Notes: generated by a model from the sequence alone, not told the origin. A DNA stretch of 47,770 nucleotides from an uncultured bacterium (GCA_905215045.1 CAJMOO010000004.1:1-47770), one strand, 5' to 3'. Positions 15,847 to 23,665 are shown, counted from the stretch's first letter. Made by a program: numbers and translations.

Positions 15847-17550
15847 ATGAATAGCTTAACAATCGTAGCAATCGCAATCGTCGTATTAGTTGCTGGTTAT
15901 GCTCTATACGGACGTTGGCTCGCTAAAACTTGGGGAATCGATCCAAAAGCGAAAACTCCAGCTTACACACATGAGGATGGTGAAGATTACATCCCAACAC
16001 CAAAAGCTGTTGTATTTTCCCATCAGTTTTCATCCATCGCAGGTGCAGGTCCTGTAACCGGACCGATCATCGCCGCAATGTTTGGATGGCTGCCAGTTCT
16101 TCTCTGGCTGTTGATCGGTGGTATCTTCTTCGGAGCCGTTCAGGATTTTACAGCTCTTTACGCTTCTGTAAAGAACGAAGGAAAATCCATGGGTGTCCTG
16201 ATCGAGAAATACATTGGTAAAACAGGAAGAAAATTATTTCTTCTGTTCTCCTGGTTATTTACTTTACTTGTAATCGCAGCTTTCACAGATATGGTTGCAG
16301 GAACATTTAACGGATTCACAGTAACAGGTGCTAAAAGTTCACCAAACGCTGCCGCTGCTTCTATCTCCATGTTATTTATCTTAGGAGCTGTTGTTTTCGG
16401 ATTATTCACAAAATATGTAAAACCAAACCAGAAAGTAGAATTTGTTGCAGGACTTGTATTACTGATCGTTATGTTAGCCGTTGGTATTGCCTTCCCATTA
16501 TATTTTACAAAAAATACATGGATCGCAGTCGTTATGGTTTACTTATTCCTTGCATCTGTTATGCCAATGTGGCTAATGATGCAGCCTCGTGACTATTTAA
16601 GTACCTTCTTATTAGTCGGAATGATCATCGGCGCTGTTCTTGGTGTATTTGTTGCTCATCCAGCAATGAACTTACCTGCATTCAGCGGATTTAATGTTGG
16701 TGGAAAAAGCTTATTCCCTACATTATTTATCACGATCGCCTGTGGTGCTGTTTCAGGATTCCACAGTTTAGTATCTTCTGGAACATCATCTAAGACAGTC
16801 AGCAATGAAAAAGACATGCTTTGTGTTGGATATGGATCTATGATGGTAGAATCTTTATTAGGTGTTATCGCCTTAGTTGTTGTCGGTGCAGCAGCTGTCG
16901 GTGGTAAAATGCCTGAAGGAACACCATTCCAGATCTTCTCAGGAAATGTAGCTGGATTCTTAACACTACTTGGAATCCCTAAACATGTAGCTACTTGCTT
17001 TATGACAATGTGTGTTTCTGCACTTGCATTAACATCCCTTGACTCTGTAGCAAGAATCGGACGTATGTCATTCCAGGAATTATTCATGGGAGAAGCTGCT
17101 GATGGCTCTGATCTTACAGGTGTAAGAAAATTATTTACAAACAAATATTTCTCAACTGTTATCACATTATTCTTCGGATTCTTATTATGCTTAGGTGGAT
17201 ACAACAACATCTGGCCATTATTCGGAGCAGCAAACCAGTTATTAGCATCTTTAGTACTGATCGCATTATCTGTCTTCTTATTAACTACAGGAAGAAAAGG
17301 ATGGATGTTATACGCACCTATGTGCATCATGTTAGTCGTAACATTTACAGCACTTGTACAGGCTGTTATCGGTATCTTTACAAAGATCTTTGTAACAGGT
17401 GGATTCGTATTTATGATCGATGGATTACAGTTGATCGTCGCTTTACTTCTGATGGCACTTGGACTTATGGTTGCAGTTTCCTGCTTTAAGAAACTGTTCC
17501 AGAAAAGCCATGAAGGAACAGATAATAGATCTACACATGCAACTGTGTAA
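15847..17550 (+). CDS. cstA: CstA-family carbon starvation / peptide-pyruvate transporter
   Basis: Polytopic inner-membrane transporter of 567 residues, the shorter CstA form seen in Clostridia (E. coli CstA is about 700). It begins NSLTIVAIAIVVLVAGYALY with the first membrane helix. The family signature PTPKAVVFSHQFSSIAGAGP (about residues 50-69) is followed by PIIAAMFGWLPVLLW, then AVQDFTALYASVKNEGKSMG, and a late SALALTSLDSVARIGR segment. CstA proteins import peptides and, in some bacteria, pyruvate under starvation. AGGAG lies just upstream of the ATG. It is the only gene behind the T-box leader, so its expression should rise when a particular tRNA is uncharged, which fits amino-acid or peptide scavenging. 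A palindromic element follows its stop. Confidence 0.93.
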   Translation: MNSLTIVAIAIVVLVAGYALYGRWLAKTWGIDPKAKTPAYTHEDGEDYIPTPKAVVFSHQFSSIAGAGPVTGPIIAAMFGWLPVLLWLLIGGIFFGAVQDFTALYASVKNEGKSMGVLIEKYIGKTGRKLFLLFSWLFTLLVIAAFTDMVAGTFNGFTVTGAKSSPNAAAASISMLFILGAVVFGLFTKYVKPNQKVEFVAGLVLLIVMLAVGIAFPLYFTKNTWIAVVMVYLFLASVMPMWLMMQPRDYLSTFLLVGMIIGAVLGVFVAHPAMNLPAFSGFNVGGKSLFPTLFITIACGAVSGFHSLVSSGTSSKTVSNEKDMLCVGYGSMMVESLLGVIALVVVGAAAVGGKMPEGTPFQIFSGNVAGFLTLLGIPKHVATCFMTMCVSALALTSLDSVARIGRMSFQELFMGEAADGSDLTGVRKLFTNKYFSTVITLFFGFLLCLGGYNNIWPLFGAANQLLASLVLIALSVFLLTTGRKGWMLYAPMCIMLVVTFTALVQAVIGIFTKIFVTGGFVFMIDGLQLIVALLLMALGLMVAVSCFKKLFQKSHEGTDNRSTHATV

Positions 17551-17579
17551 ATTTTAATTGTATGACGGAAATGTATTAA

Positions 17580-17779
17580 GTATTCATAAAAATATAAAGA
17601 AAGATAGAGGTACGAAAAACGAATTTCATTAACGGATTTTTTGCAAAACGCTGATCCGCCAACACTCCTGCACAACTCACTACGTTCAAACAGTGCCCGT
17701 GCTGGCTGCGATTTTGCAAAAAATCCTATGAAATTCTATCATTTCGTACCTCTATCTTTCTTTATATTTTTATGAATAC
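17580..17779 (-). repeat. Long palindromic element A (core on minus strand)
   Basis: A 38-bp perfect inverted repeat forms the outer arms (17580-17617 and 17742-17779; GTATTCATAAAAATATAAAG inward). Inside these, AATTTCAT and then GATTTTTTGCAAAA (17635-17648 / 17712-17725) also pair. The arms enclose a core (17649-17711) read on the minus strand. Core layout: CGC, A, GCCAGCAC, GG, GCAC, tip, GTGC, AGGA, GTGTTGGC, GGATCA, GCG. The same plan occurs in elements B and C with different helix sequences but identical internal loops. It lies between the convergent cstA and symporter genes. Confidence 0.9.
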
Positions 17780-17816
17780 CTGAAGACATTCTCGTATAAA
17801 ATTAAGAATTTCCAAA

Positions 17817-17845
17817 CAGAAGGATTGTATGTTGAAGGTTATCTG
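17817..17845 (-). repeat. Leader module of element A
   Basis: On the minus strand GATAACCTTCAACATACA followed by ATCC resembles the leader module of element C (AATAACGTATAACATACA then CACC): 16 of 22 positions match by eye. It lies upstream of element A in the element's own orientation, with the shared GTCTTCAGGTAT junction directly at the arm. Confidence 0.5.
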
Positions 17846-17885
17846 TTTTCAATTTTTGTAGTGGTAAACATATATTTATTATAAA

Positions 17886-17910
17886 TACCAATAACGTTTA
17901 ACTTACATCT
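17886..17910 (+). repeat. Leader module of element B
   Basis: TACCAATAACGTTTAACTTA continuing CATC closely matches the element C leader AGCCAATAACGTATAACATA. It precedes element B in the same orientation by about 70 bp, and AGACTTCAGGTATATGAT joins to the arm. The stretch 17781-17959 otherwise holds no gene; it is the centre from which elements A and B point away from each other. Confidence 0.55.
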
Positions 17911-17959
17911 ATCACCTTAAATTTTCCAATCTTGTAATTGTCCACACTTTAGACTTCAG

Positions 17960-18191
17960 GTATATGATAAAAAATAAATAAACGATCGGAAGAGCAGCAT
18001 TAGAATTTTGCCACGTTTTTTGCGGATTCGCAGCCGGCTTGGTGCGTTGTTTGAGCCTCAAAGAGTTTCTGTTTTGAATACCCTTGAAGGCGAGTTACGC
18101 AAGGAAAGCCGGCGGATCAGCGATCTGTAAAAAACGTGAGGAAAATTCTCTAGCTGCTCTTCCGATCGTTTATTTATTTTTTATCATATAC
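17960..18191 (+). repeat. Long palindromic element B (core on plus strand)
   Basis: A 39-bp perfect inverted repeat (17960-17998 and 18153-18191; GTATATGATAAAAAATAAAT inward, ending AGAGCAGC). Inner complementary blocks AGAATTTT and CACGTTTTTT follow. The core (about 18030-18122) reads CGC, A, GCCGGCTT, GG, TGCGT, tip, ACGCA, AGGA, AAGCCGGC, GGATCA, GCG. The tip is longer than in A and C (about 30 extra bases between TTTGAGC and GGCGAGTT). It ends 30 bp before the stop of the convergent symporter gene and could act as its terminator. Confidence 0.9.
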
Positions 18192-18221
18192 TCGAAATCT
18201 AAAGTTAGCCAACTCTACAAA

Positions 18222-19589
18222 TTAAAACTTCTCTATGTACCCCTGCACAAAGATAAACAAAACGATCAATGGTAATATATAAGTAATGTAAATGCGTGGC
18301 CATTTTGGGAATTTGATTCCTTTTCCTTCGTTGGCTTCTTTCATGAAGTTATCCCAGCCCCATCCGTATTTTGTAACGCAGAATAACAGATAGATCAGAG
18401 ATCCTATTGGAAGGATATTGTTGCTTACGATGAAGTCCTCTAAATCCTGGATTGTTGTTCCTGCTCCTAGTGGCTGAATAAAACTCCATACGTTAAATCC
18501 TAGAGCACATGGTAAGGATAACACAATAATGAGTGCTGCATTAAATACGATCGCTTTCTTAAGACTCCATCCCCATAGGTCTTGTGCAAATGACAGGATG
18601 TTCTGAAATACTGCAATGATCGTTGATAGTGCCGCAAAGCTCATAAATAAGAAGAACATCGCTCCCCAGATCCTGCTTCCTGGCATTTCGTTAAATACAT
18701 TTGGCAGTGTGATAAATACTAAGTTTGGTCCGCTTCCTGGATTTACTCCGAATGCAAAACATGCTGGAAAGATCACCAGTCCTGCCATTAATGCTACTAA
18801 CGTATCAAGAATTGCCACACTGATTGCTTCTCCTGTCAGTCTTCGACTCTTGTCAATGTAACTTCCAAAGATTGCGATCGCCCCTATTCCAAGACTTAGT
18901 GTAAAAAACGCCTGTCCCATTGCTGCGGATACGACCGTCATCACACCTTGTTTCTTCACTGCTGCAAAATCTGGGATCAAATAAAATTTTAATCCTGCAG
19001 AGGCTCCATCTAAAGTTACACTCCTTACGATCAATACTAGAATTACAATAAACAAACATGACATCATAACTGTTGTGATCTTCTCTACTCCATTTTGAAG
19101 ACCAAGAGAACATACTAAAAATCCCAATGCAATGACTACTAACATCCAGAAGATCTGTGCCTTTGGATCCGACAGCATCGTTCCAAAAGTGTTTTCTACC
19201 TGTGCTGGATTTTTCCCAACAAAGTCTCCTTTTAACATCTTAAAGAAATAGCTGATCATCCATCCTGCTACTGTCGTGTAAAACATCATCAACAGATAAT
19301 TTCCAGCCATGCCAACATAACTGTACCAATGCCATTTCGTTCCTTTTGGTTCTAACACCTGAAAGGATCTTGCAATACTCTTCTGGCTAGCTCTTCCGAC
19401 TGCATATTCCATAACAAGGATTGGCAGCCCTAAAATGATCAGGAAGAACAGATAGATCAGTACAAATGCAGCTCCACCGTATTGTCCTGTGATAAATGGA
19501 AATCTCCACACATTTCCCAAGCCGATCGCACAACCAGCCGAGATCAAAAGAAATCCAATTCTAGATGAAAATTTCTCTCTATTTTCCAA
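18222..19589 (-). CDS. Neurotransmitter:sodium symporter (NSS) family amino-acid transporter
   Basis: LeuT-fold secondary transporter of 455 residues with 11-12 membrane helices, predicted to import an amino acid (for example Tyr, Trp or Leu) with Na+. Helix 1 carries the NSS signature SAGCAIGLGNVWRFPFITGQ (residues 18-37), whose unwound AIGLGN region coordinates Na+ and substrate. YGGAAFVLIYLFFLIILGLP continues into helix 2. GMAGNYLLMMFYTTVAGWMI forms helix 3. GQAFFTLSLGIGAIAIFGSY is the helix 6 substrate region. A later PACFAFGVNPGSGPNLVFIT marks EL4. The substrate cannot be read from sequence. It is monocistronic, ending next to palindromic element B. Its partner across those elements, T-box controlled cstA, is also a nitrogen-source transporter candidate. 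Confidence 0.93.
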   Translation of the reverse strand: MENREKFSSRIGFLLISAGCAIGLGNVWRFPFITGQYGGAAFVLIYLFFLIILGLPILVMEYAVGRASQKSIARSFQVLEPKGTKWHWYSYVGMAGNYLLMMFYTTVAGWMISYFFKMLKGDFVGKNPAQVENTFGTMLSDPKAQIFWMLVVIALGFLVCSLGLQNGVEKITTVMMSCLFIVILVLIVRSVTLDGASAGLKFYLIPDFAAVKKQGVMTVVSAAMGQAFFTLSLGIGAIAIFGSYIDKSRRLTGEAISVAILDTLVALMAGLVIFPACFAFGVNPGSGPNLVFITLPNVFNEMPGSRIWGAMFFLFMSFAALSTIIAVFQNILSFAQDLWGWSLKKAIVFNAALIIVLSLPCALGFNVWSFIQPLGAGTTIQDLEDFIVSNNILPIGSLIYLLFCVTKYGWGWDNFMKEANEGKGIKFPKWPRIYITYILPLIVLFIFVQGYIEKF

Positions 19590-19631
19590 ATTACTTTCCT
19601 CTTTTCTATATATTTTAACTCACAAAAGTTT

Positions 19632-19640
19632 ATTGTACCA
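19632..19640 (-). promoter_or_regulatory. Extended -10 promoter of the symporter gene
   Basis: On the minus strand TGG-TACAAT (19640-19632) forms an extended -10 element about 45 bp before the start codon, with a weak TTTTAA near the -35 position. The start codon is preceded by AGAGGAAAG. Confidence 0.5.
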
Positions 19641-19737
19641 TAGCTTGGCAATATTTAAAACCAAAAAAACAATTTCACAAAAGACTTCCTATTTAATATG
19701 GTTTTATTACACAAAACGCTGAATCTTCGGATTTTGC

Positions 19738-19767
19738 TTGACTTGGATTGTATATTGTATTTATAAT
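19738..19767 (+). promoter_or_regulatory. Promoter of the orphan secreted-protein gene
   Basis: TTGACT (19738-19743), 18-bp spacer, TATAAT (19762-19767), 63 bp before the ATG. This is a strong vegetative promoter. Confidence 0.75.
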
Positions 19768-19830
19768 GTAGCCAATTTTAAAAAATGAAGATAAATACTT
19801 ACAATCACACGAAAGGAATCAAGAATATAT

Positions 19831-20538
19831 ATGATAAGAAATATTATGGGTGCTGCCATCGCTATTGCTCTCGCAGCTGGTGTCGGTACAACTGGAGTAA
19901 GATCAAACACAACTTATAAAAGACCAACACAGATCGTAGCAGCTACCAAAACAACAACTTTAACTGATTACCATTCCAATACAGAATTCACAAGATCCTC
20001 TGATGTGAAGAAGATCATTTCCACTTATGGTTTAAAAGATTCTGATAAGACAAGCAAGATCGTATACATTCCAGTCAATAATTATTCTGTGAACGATGCA
20101 GATGGTCAGAATAATGAAGTTTCCGTTGATACAAGACTTGCAAGCTATTCTGTAAAAAAAGAAGGATACAAAGATCAGGTTTCTTATGTAAGATCAATCA
20201 CTGCTGATACTTCTTTAACTCAGTCGATCAAAGAATCTGCAGCAACAACTTATGATTTCTCAAATATTGCATCTGTATCTGGAAAAAATACGGCATTAGA
20301 ATCATGTTTAACATCTGCATATGGTTTTTCTGTTTCAAGCAGATCAAATATTAATGAAACTTTTAAACTTTCCTCAAAAAACGGTGCCGATTTAAATATC
20401 TATGTTTTGGATCGTACTTATGACTATCAGCTTTGGGAAACTGATCTGTCTCATGATATTTCTTCTGACAGCTATCTTGGTAATGGAACCATAAAACGTC
20501 CAATTGGTCTCATTATTACTGTTAGCGAAAATTCTTAA
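19831..20538 (+). CDS. Secreted protein of unknown function
   Basis: A 235-residue protein I do not recognise. Residues 1-24 look like a signal peptide (IRNIMGAAIAIALAAGVGTT), with possible cleavage soon after. There is no lipobox and only one cysteine (LESCLTSAYG). The mature part is Ser/Thr/Asn/Asp-rich and beta-rich (SKIVYIPVNNYSVND; VSVDTRLASYSVKKEGYK; GADLNIYVLDRTYDYQLWET), ending RPIGLIITVSENS. It has no cell-wall anchor or membrane segment, so it is probably released or loosely bound. It has its own strong promoter and sits alone between the symporter and pgi. The Shine-Dalgarno AAAGGA is 13 bases from the ATG, longer than usual. Confidence 0.75.
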   Translation: MIRNIMGAAIAIALAAGVGTTGVRSNTTYKRPTQIVAATKTTTLTDYHSNTEFTRSSDVKKIISTYGLKDSDKTSKIVYIPVNNYSVNDADGQNNEVSVDTRLASYSVKKEGYKDQVSYVRSITADTSLTQSIKESAATTYDFSNIASVSGKNTALESCLTSAYGFSVSSRSNINETFKLSSKNGADLNIYVLDRTYDYQLWETDLSHDISSDSYLGNGTIKRPIGLIITVSENS

Positions 20539-20567
20539 AATGAATTAGTACTCAGTACCATTTCAGA

Positions 20568-20596
20568 TTGCATTTACAACGTTTTTTTTGTATAAT
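20568..20596 (+). promoter_or_regulatory. Promoter of pgi
   Basis: TTGCAT (20568-20573), 17-bp spacer containing a T-tract, TATAAT (20591-20596), about 97 bp before the pgi start. This is a near-consensus vegetative promoter. Confidence 0.78.
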
Positions 20597-20692
20597 CATT
20601 CTATGATATTAGTGCGTGCAGATACCCATTTGTATCTGCATTTCCTTATATCTTTCATTTTATATTTATATGGACTTAAGGAGGATTTATTT

Positions 20693-22276
20693 ATGGTAAC
20701 ATGGAACAATCTTGATACTTTAACATCTTATGCTAAACTCAAAGATCTTAAAGATCATGTAGACATCAAAGAAGCTATGACAGGTGAAAACGGTGCGAAA
20801 CGTGTCGCTGAATATTCTGCACCTATGGCTTCTGGTTTAAGCTTTAACTACGCTGCAAAACAGGTAGATGATGAAGTCCTTGATGTATTAGCTGAATTAG
20901 CTGATGAGCATCAGTTAGTTGACAAATTCGAAGAATTATACAACGGAGCGATCATCAACACAGGAGAACAGAGACTTGTTCTTCATCATTTAGCTCGCAG
21001 ACAGCTTGGAAAAGACGTTATCGTTGATGGTGTCAACAAACGTGATTTCTATGTTGAACAGCAGAAAAAAGCAGCTGACTTTGCAAACAAAGTACATGCT
21101 GGTGAAATCACAAATGAAGCTGGTGAAACATTCACTACAGTTGTTCAGATCGGTATCGGTGGTAGTGATCTAGGACCTCGTGCTTTATATATCGCTCTTG
21201 AAAACTGGGCTAAGACAAACGGATGCGCTAAAATGGAAGCAAAATTCATCAGTAACGTAGACCCTGATGATGCAGCTGCTGTTTTAAATTCTATCGATGT
21301 TTCCCGTTCTTTATTTATCGTTGTATCTAAATCAGGAACAACTTTAGAGACATTAACAAACGAAGCTTTCGTAAAAGATGCTTTAGTAAAAGCTGGATTA
21401 AATCCTTCTAAACATATGTTAACTGCAACAAGTGAGACTTCTCCTTTAGCTAAGAGTGATGATTATCTTGCTGCATTCTTCATGGATGACTTTATCGGTG
21501 GACGTTATTCTTCTGTATCTTCTGTAGGTGGAGTGATCCTTTCACTTGCATTTGGACCAGACGTCTTTGCAAGAATCCTTGATGGTATGGCTGAAGAAGA
21601 CAAGCTTGCTACTAACAAAGACATCAAAGCAAACCCTGACTTATTAGATGCCCTGATCGGTGTTTATGAAAGAAATGTACAGGGATATCCTGAAACAGCT
21701 GTTTTACCATATTCTCAGGCATTAAGCCGTTTCCCAGCACATTTACAGCAGTGTGACATGGAATCTAATGGTAAATCTGTAAACCGTTTTGGTGAGCCTG
21801 TAGACTATGTAACAGGACCTATCATCTTTGGAGAACCTGGTACAAATGGACAGCATTCTTTCTATCAGTTATTACATCAGGGAACTGACATCGTTCCTTT
21901 ACAGTTCGTTGGATTCAAAGACAGCCAGCTTGCTACAGATGTTGTGATCGAAGGAAGCACAAGCCAGAAGAAGTTATGTGCTAACGTTGCAGCTCAGATC
22001 GTTGCTTTCGCATGTGGTAAAGATGATGAAAACAACAACAAGAAATTCGAAGGTGGACGTCCATCAAGTATCATCATCGGAGATCAGTTAACACCTGAAT
22101 CACTTGGATCTCTGTTAGCTCATTTCGAGAACAAGATCATGTTCCAGGGATTCATCTGGAATGTAAACAGCTTTGACCAGGAAGGTGTTCAGCTTGGTAA
22201 AGTACTTGCAAAACGTGTACTTGCACATGAAACTGATGGAGCACTGAAAGCTTATAGTGATTTATTTGAGATTTAG
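20693..22276 (+). CDS. pgi: Glucose-6-phosphate isomerase
   Basis: Interconverts glucose 6-phosphate and fructose 6-phosphate. The start at 20693 (MVTWNNLDTLTSYAKL) is set by AAGGAGG eight bases upstream; a 35-codon upstream extension is rejected. The 527 residues carry the first sugar-isomerase motif QIGIGGSDLGPRALYIALEN, the phosphate-binding VVSKSGTTLETLTNEAFVKD, the signature GEPGTNGQHSFYQLLHQGTD (catalytic Glu/His region) and the C-terminal active-site Lys near FDQEGVQLGKVLAKRVL. This resembles the long E. coli-type enzyme rather than the 450-residue form common in bacilli. It is monocistronic, with its own promoter and terminator. Codon use is that of a highly expressed gene. Confidence 0.96.
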   Translation: MVTWNNLDTLTSYAKLKDLKDHVDIKEAMTGENGAKRVAEYSAPMASGLSFNYAAKQVDDEVLDVLAELADEHQLVDKFEELYNGAIINTGEQRLVLHHLARRQLGKDVIVDGVNKRDFYVEQQKKAADFANKVHAGEITNEAGETFTTVVQIGIGGSDLGPRALYIALENWAKTNGCAKMEAKFISNVDPDDAAAVLNSIDVSRSLFIVVSKSGTTLETLTNEAFVKDALVKAGLNPSKHMLTATSETSPLAKSDDYLAAFFMDDFIGGRYSSVSSVGGVILSLAFGPDVFARILDGMAEEDKLATNKDIKANPDLLDALIGVYERNVQGYPETAVLPYSQALSRFPAHLQQCDMESNGKSVNRFGEPVDYVTGPIIFGEPGTNGQHSFYQLLHQGTDIVPLQFVGFKDSQLATDVVIEGSTSQKKLCANVAAQIVAFACGKDDENNNKKFEGGRPSSIIIGDQLTPESLGSLLAHFENKIMFQGFIWNVNSFDQEGVQLGKVLAKRVLAHETDGALKAYSDLFEI

Positions 22277-22340
22277 TTTCCTGGATCAGTAGATATTATT
22301 TACTGTATCGACACTTGTAAGCTAAAATAGAAAACAAAGA

Positions 22341-22366
22341 AAGGATCAGGCATTTGCCTGATCCTT
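22341..22366. terminator. Bidirectional terminator between pgi and tRNA-Thr
   Basis: A perfect 12-bp stem AAGGATCAGGCA / TGCCTGATCCTT with a two-base loop. T-rich tails lie on both sides (TTTGTT on plus; TCTTTGTTTT on minus). It would terminate pgi from the left and the crh/tRNA-Thr transcript from the right. Confidence 0.85.
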
Positions 22367-22375
22367 TGTTATGTA

Positions 22376-22448
22376 AGCCGAAAACCGGACTTGAACCGGC
22401 GACCCCTTCATTACGAGTGAAGTGCTCTACCAACTGAGCTATTTCGGC
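22376..22448 (-). tRNA. tRNA-Thr (anticodon CGU)
   Basis: A 73-nt cloverleaf on the minus strand. The acceptor stem is GCCGAAA/TTTCGGC, the D-arm includes AGCTCAGTTGGTAGAGC, the anticodon stem CTTCA/TGAAG encloses the loop CTCGTAA (anticodon CGT in DNA letters, reading ACG), and the T-arm is GCCGGTTCAAGTCCGGT. The discriminator base is U; the 3' CCA is not encoded. It lies 27 bp after the crh-like gene with no terminator between, so it may be processed from the operon transcript. Confidence 0.97.
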
Positions 22449-22475
22449 GTATATAAAAGCACAGATATATTGGAT

Positions 22476-22739
22476 CTATGCTCCTTTTGTAAGATAACCT
22501 TCAATCTTGCTGACTGCTTCTTCCTCATCTGCTCCGTCAGCTACGACTGTTAAATCTTCTAAACGATCTAAGTCTAATCCAAGACTCATCATTCCCATCA
22601 TACTCTTTACATTGACTTGCTTATTCCCTGTCTCGAATAAAATCTTGCTCTCAAACTGGCTTGCCATCTGTACAAGAAAAGCTATTGGTCTATCTTCTTC
22701 TCTTAAGGCTACTTCCACTTTGACATTCTTTGAAATCAT
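22476..22739 (-). CDS. crh: Crh-like catabolite-repression HPr paralogue
   Basis: An 87-residue HPr-fold protein. The PTS active site is destroyed: where HPr has HARPA (phosphorylated His15), this has REEDRPIAFLVQMA. The regulatory serine region VNVKSMMGMMSLGL is intact, with the Ser46 equivalent at residue 46 by alignment. That combination is the definition of Crh, which is phosphorylated only by HprK and then co-activates CcpA. The gene is also in the Crh position, directly after whiA (4-bp ATGA overlap), as in B. subtilis, and hprK is five genes upstream in the same run. B. subtilis Crh has Gln at the His position; here the residue is acidic. The ribosome binding site GGAGGA is embedded in the whiA tail. 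Confidence 0.88.
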   Translation of the reverse strand: MISKNVKVEVALREEDRPIAFLVQMASQFESKILFETGNKQVNVKSMMGMMSLGLDLDRLEDLTVVADGADEEEAVSKIEGYLTKGA

Positions 22740-23662
22740 TCCTGTCCTCCCAATCTCATCTCTTCCGCGATTCGGCCAATCTTCTTCAAACGGTGGTTTA
22801 CACCTGACTTGCCGACTGGCGGCTCTAGCATATCTCCAAGTTCTTTCAGTGTAGCTTCCGGGTGTTCCAGACGTAATCTTGCAATATCCTGCAACCCTTG
22901 ATCTAAAAAACGGAGGCCTTTGTGCTTATCAATATATTCAATGTCTTCCACCTGCTTGACTGCGGCTGAAACCGTCTTATTAATATTCGCTGTCTCGCAA
23001 TTGACACGACGGTTTACTTTATTACGCATATCTTTCAGGATTCTTACATTCTCCAGCTCCATCAATGCGACGTGTGCTTCCATAATATTCAACACATCTA
23101 CAATCTTTGATCCTTCTTTCATGTATACCACGTAGTACTTTTTACGCAAGACAATTTTAGCATCTAAATCAAAAAAATTCAAGACCTCTTTTAATTGTTC
23201 TGCTGTCTGTACATTAGTAGATACAACTTCAAAATGATAATTCTTCTCTGGATCACTCATGGAACCAGCTGCCTGAAAAGCCCCTCGAATATATGCCCGC
23301 TTACAACATGTGTTCTGTAAAACAAGTCCAAATTCTTTGGAATCTAAAAGTTTCACTGCTTTCAATATTAAAACACAATCCTTATGCTTGTCAACACTTA
23401 TCGTATAATTTCGACTTCTTTTTAAAAATTCGTTTCGTCCAACATCAATCTTCGCATGAATATCAAACACATCTTTGATAAGTTTATAAAAACGTTTCGC
23501 AGCAGATACCGTCTCCGTCTGGATCTGAATCTCATAATGTTCTGGCTCTAGACTGATATTCCCTCCAAAACGTAAGAATCCTGCGATCTCCGCAATCTTA
23601 CAGTGTCTGGCACCGGTTTCATTTCTTGATAATTCCTCTTTAATATTACTTGAAAATGACAT
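22736..23662 (-). CDS. whiA: DNA-binding protein WhiA
   Basis: WhiA couples growth to cell division in Firmicutes and sporulation in actinomycetes. The 308 residues have the normal two-part layout. A degenerate LAGLIDADG homing-endonuclease-like fold occupies the N-terminal two thirds (KIAEIAGFLRFGGNISLEP, residues 22-40; CCKRAYIRGAFQAAGSMSDP about 119-138). A C-terminal helix-turn-helix follows (ATLKELGDMLEPPVGKSGVN with HRLKKIGRIAEEMR). The nuclease residues are absent, as in all WhiA. It is 3 bp after rapZ and overlaps crh by 4 bp. In B. subtilis the order is yvcJ-yvcK-whiA-crh; the yvcK/glmR gene is missing here. Confidence 0.96.
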   Translation of the reverse strand: MSFSSNIKEELSRNETGARHCKIAEIAGFLRFGGNISLEPEHYEIQIQTETVSAAKRFYKLIKDVFDIHAKIDVGRNEFLKRSRNYTISVDKHKDCVLILKAVKLLDSKEFGLVLQNTCCKRAYIRGAFQAAGSMSDPEKNYHFEVVSTNVQTAEQLKEVLNFFDLDAKIVLRKKYYVVYMKEGSKIVDVLNIMEAHVALMELENVRILKDMRNKVNRRVNCETANINKTVSAAVKQVEDIEYIDKHKGLRFLDQGLQDIARLRLEHPEATLKELGDMLEPPVGKSGVNHRLKKIGRIAEEMRLGGQE

Positions 23663-23665
23663 TGC

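Noticed and set aside
16656..17675. 339-codon open frame on the minus strand opposite cstA
   Set aside because: It is antisense to an unmistakable transporter gene, rich in Thr/Asn/Pro as shadow frames are, and runs into element A. The cstA frame explains the openness.
17580..18191. Possible CRISPR array or attenuator cluster
   Set aside because: Only two copies in inverted orientation with large unlike arms; no regular spacers, no cas genes.
18084..18275. Short open frame through element B with an AGGSAICKK peptide, similar to a CRSVGGSAFCKK peptide through element A
   Set aside because: The similar peptides arise because the core GGCGGATCAGCG is read in the same frame in both elements. 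Helix covariation shows selection on structure, not on codons; there is no ribosome binding site.
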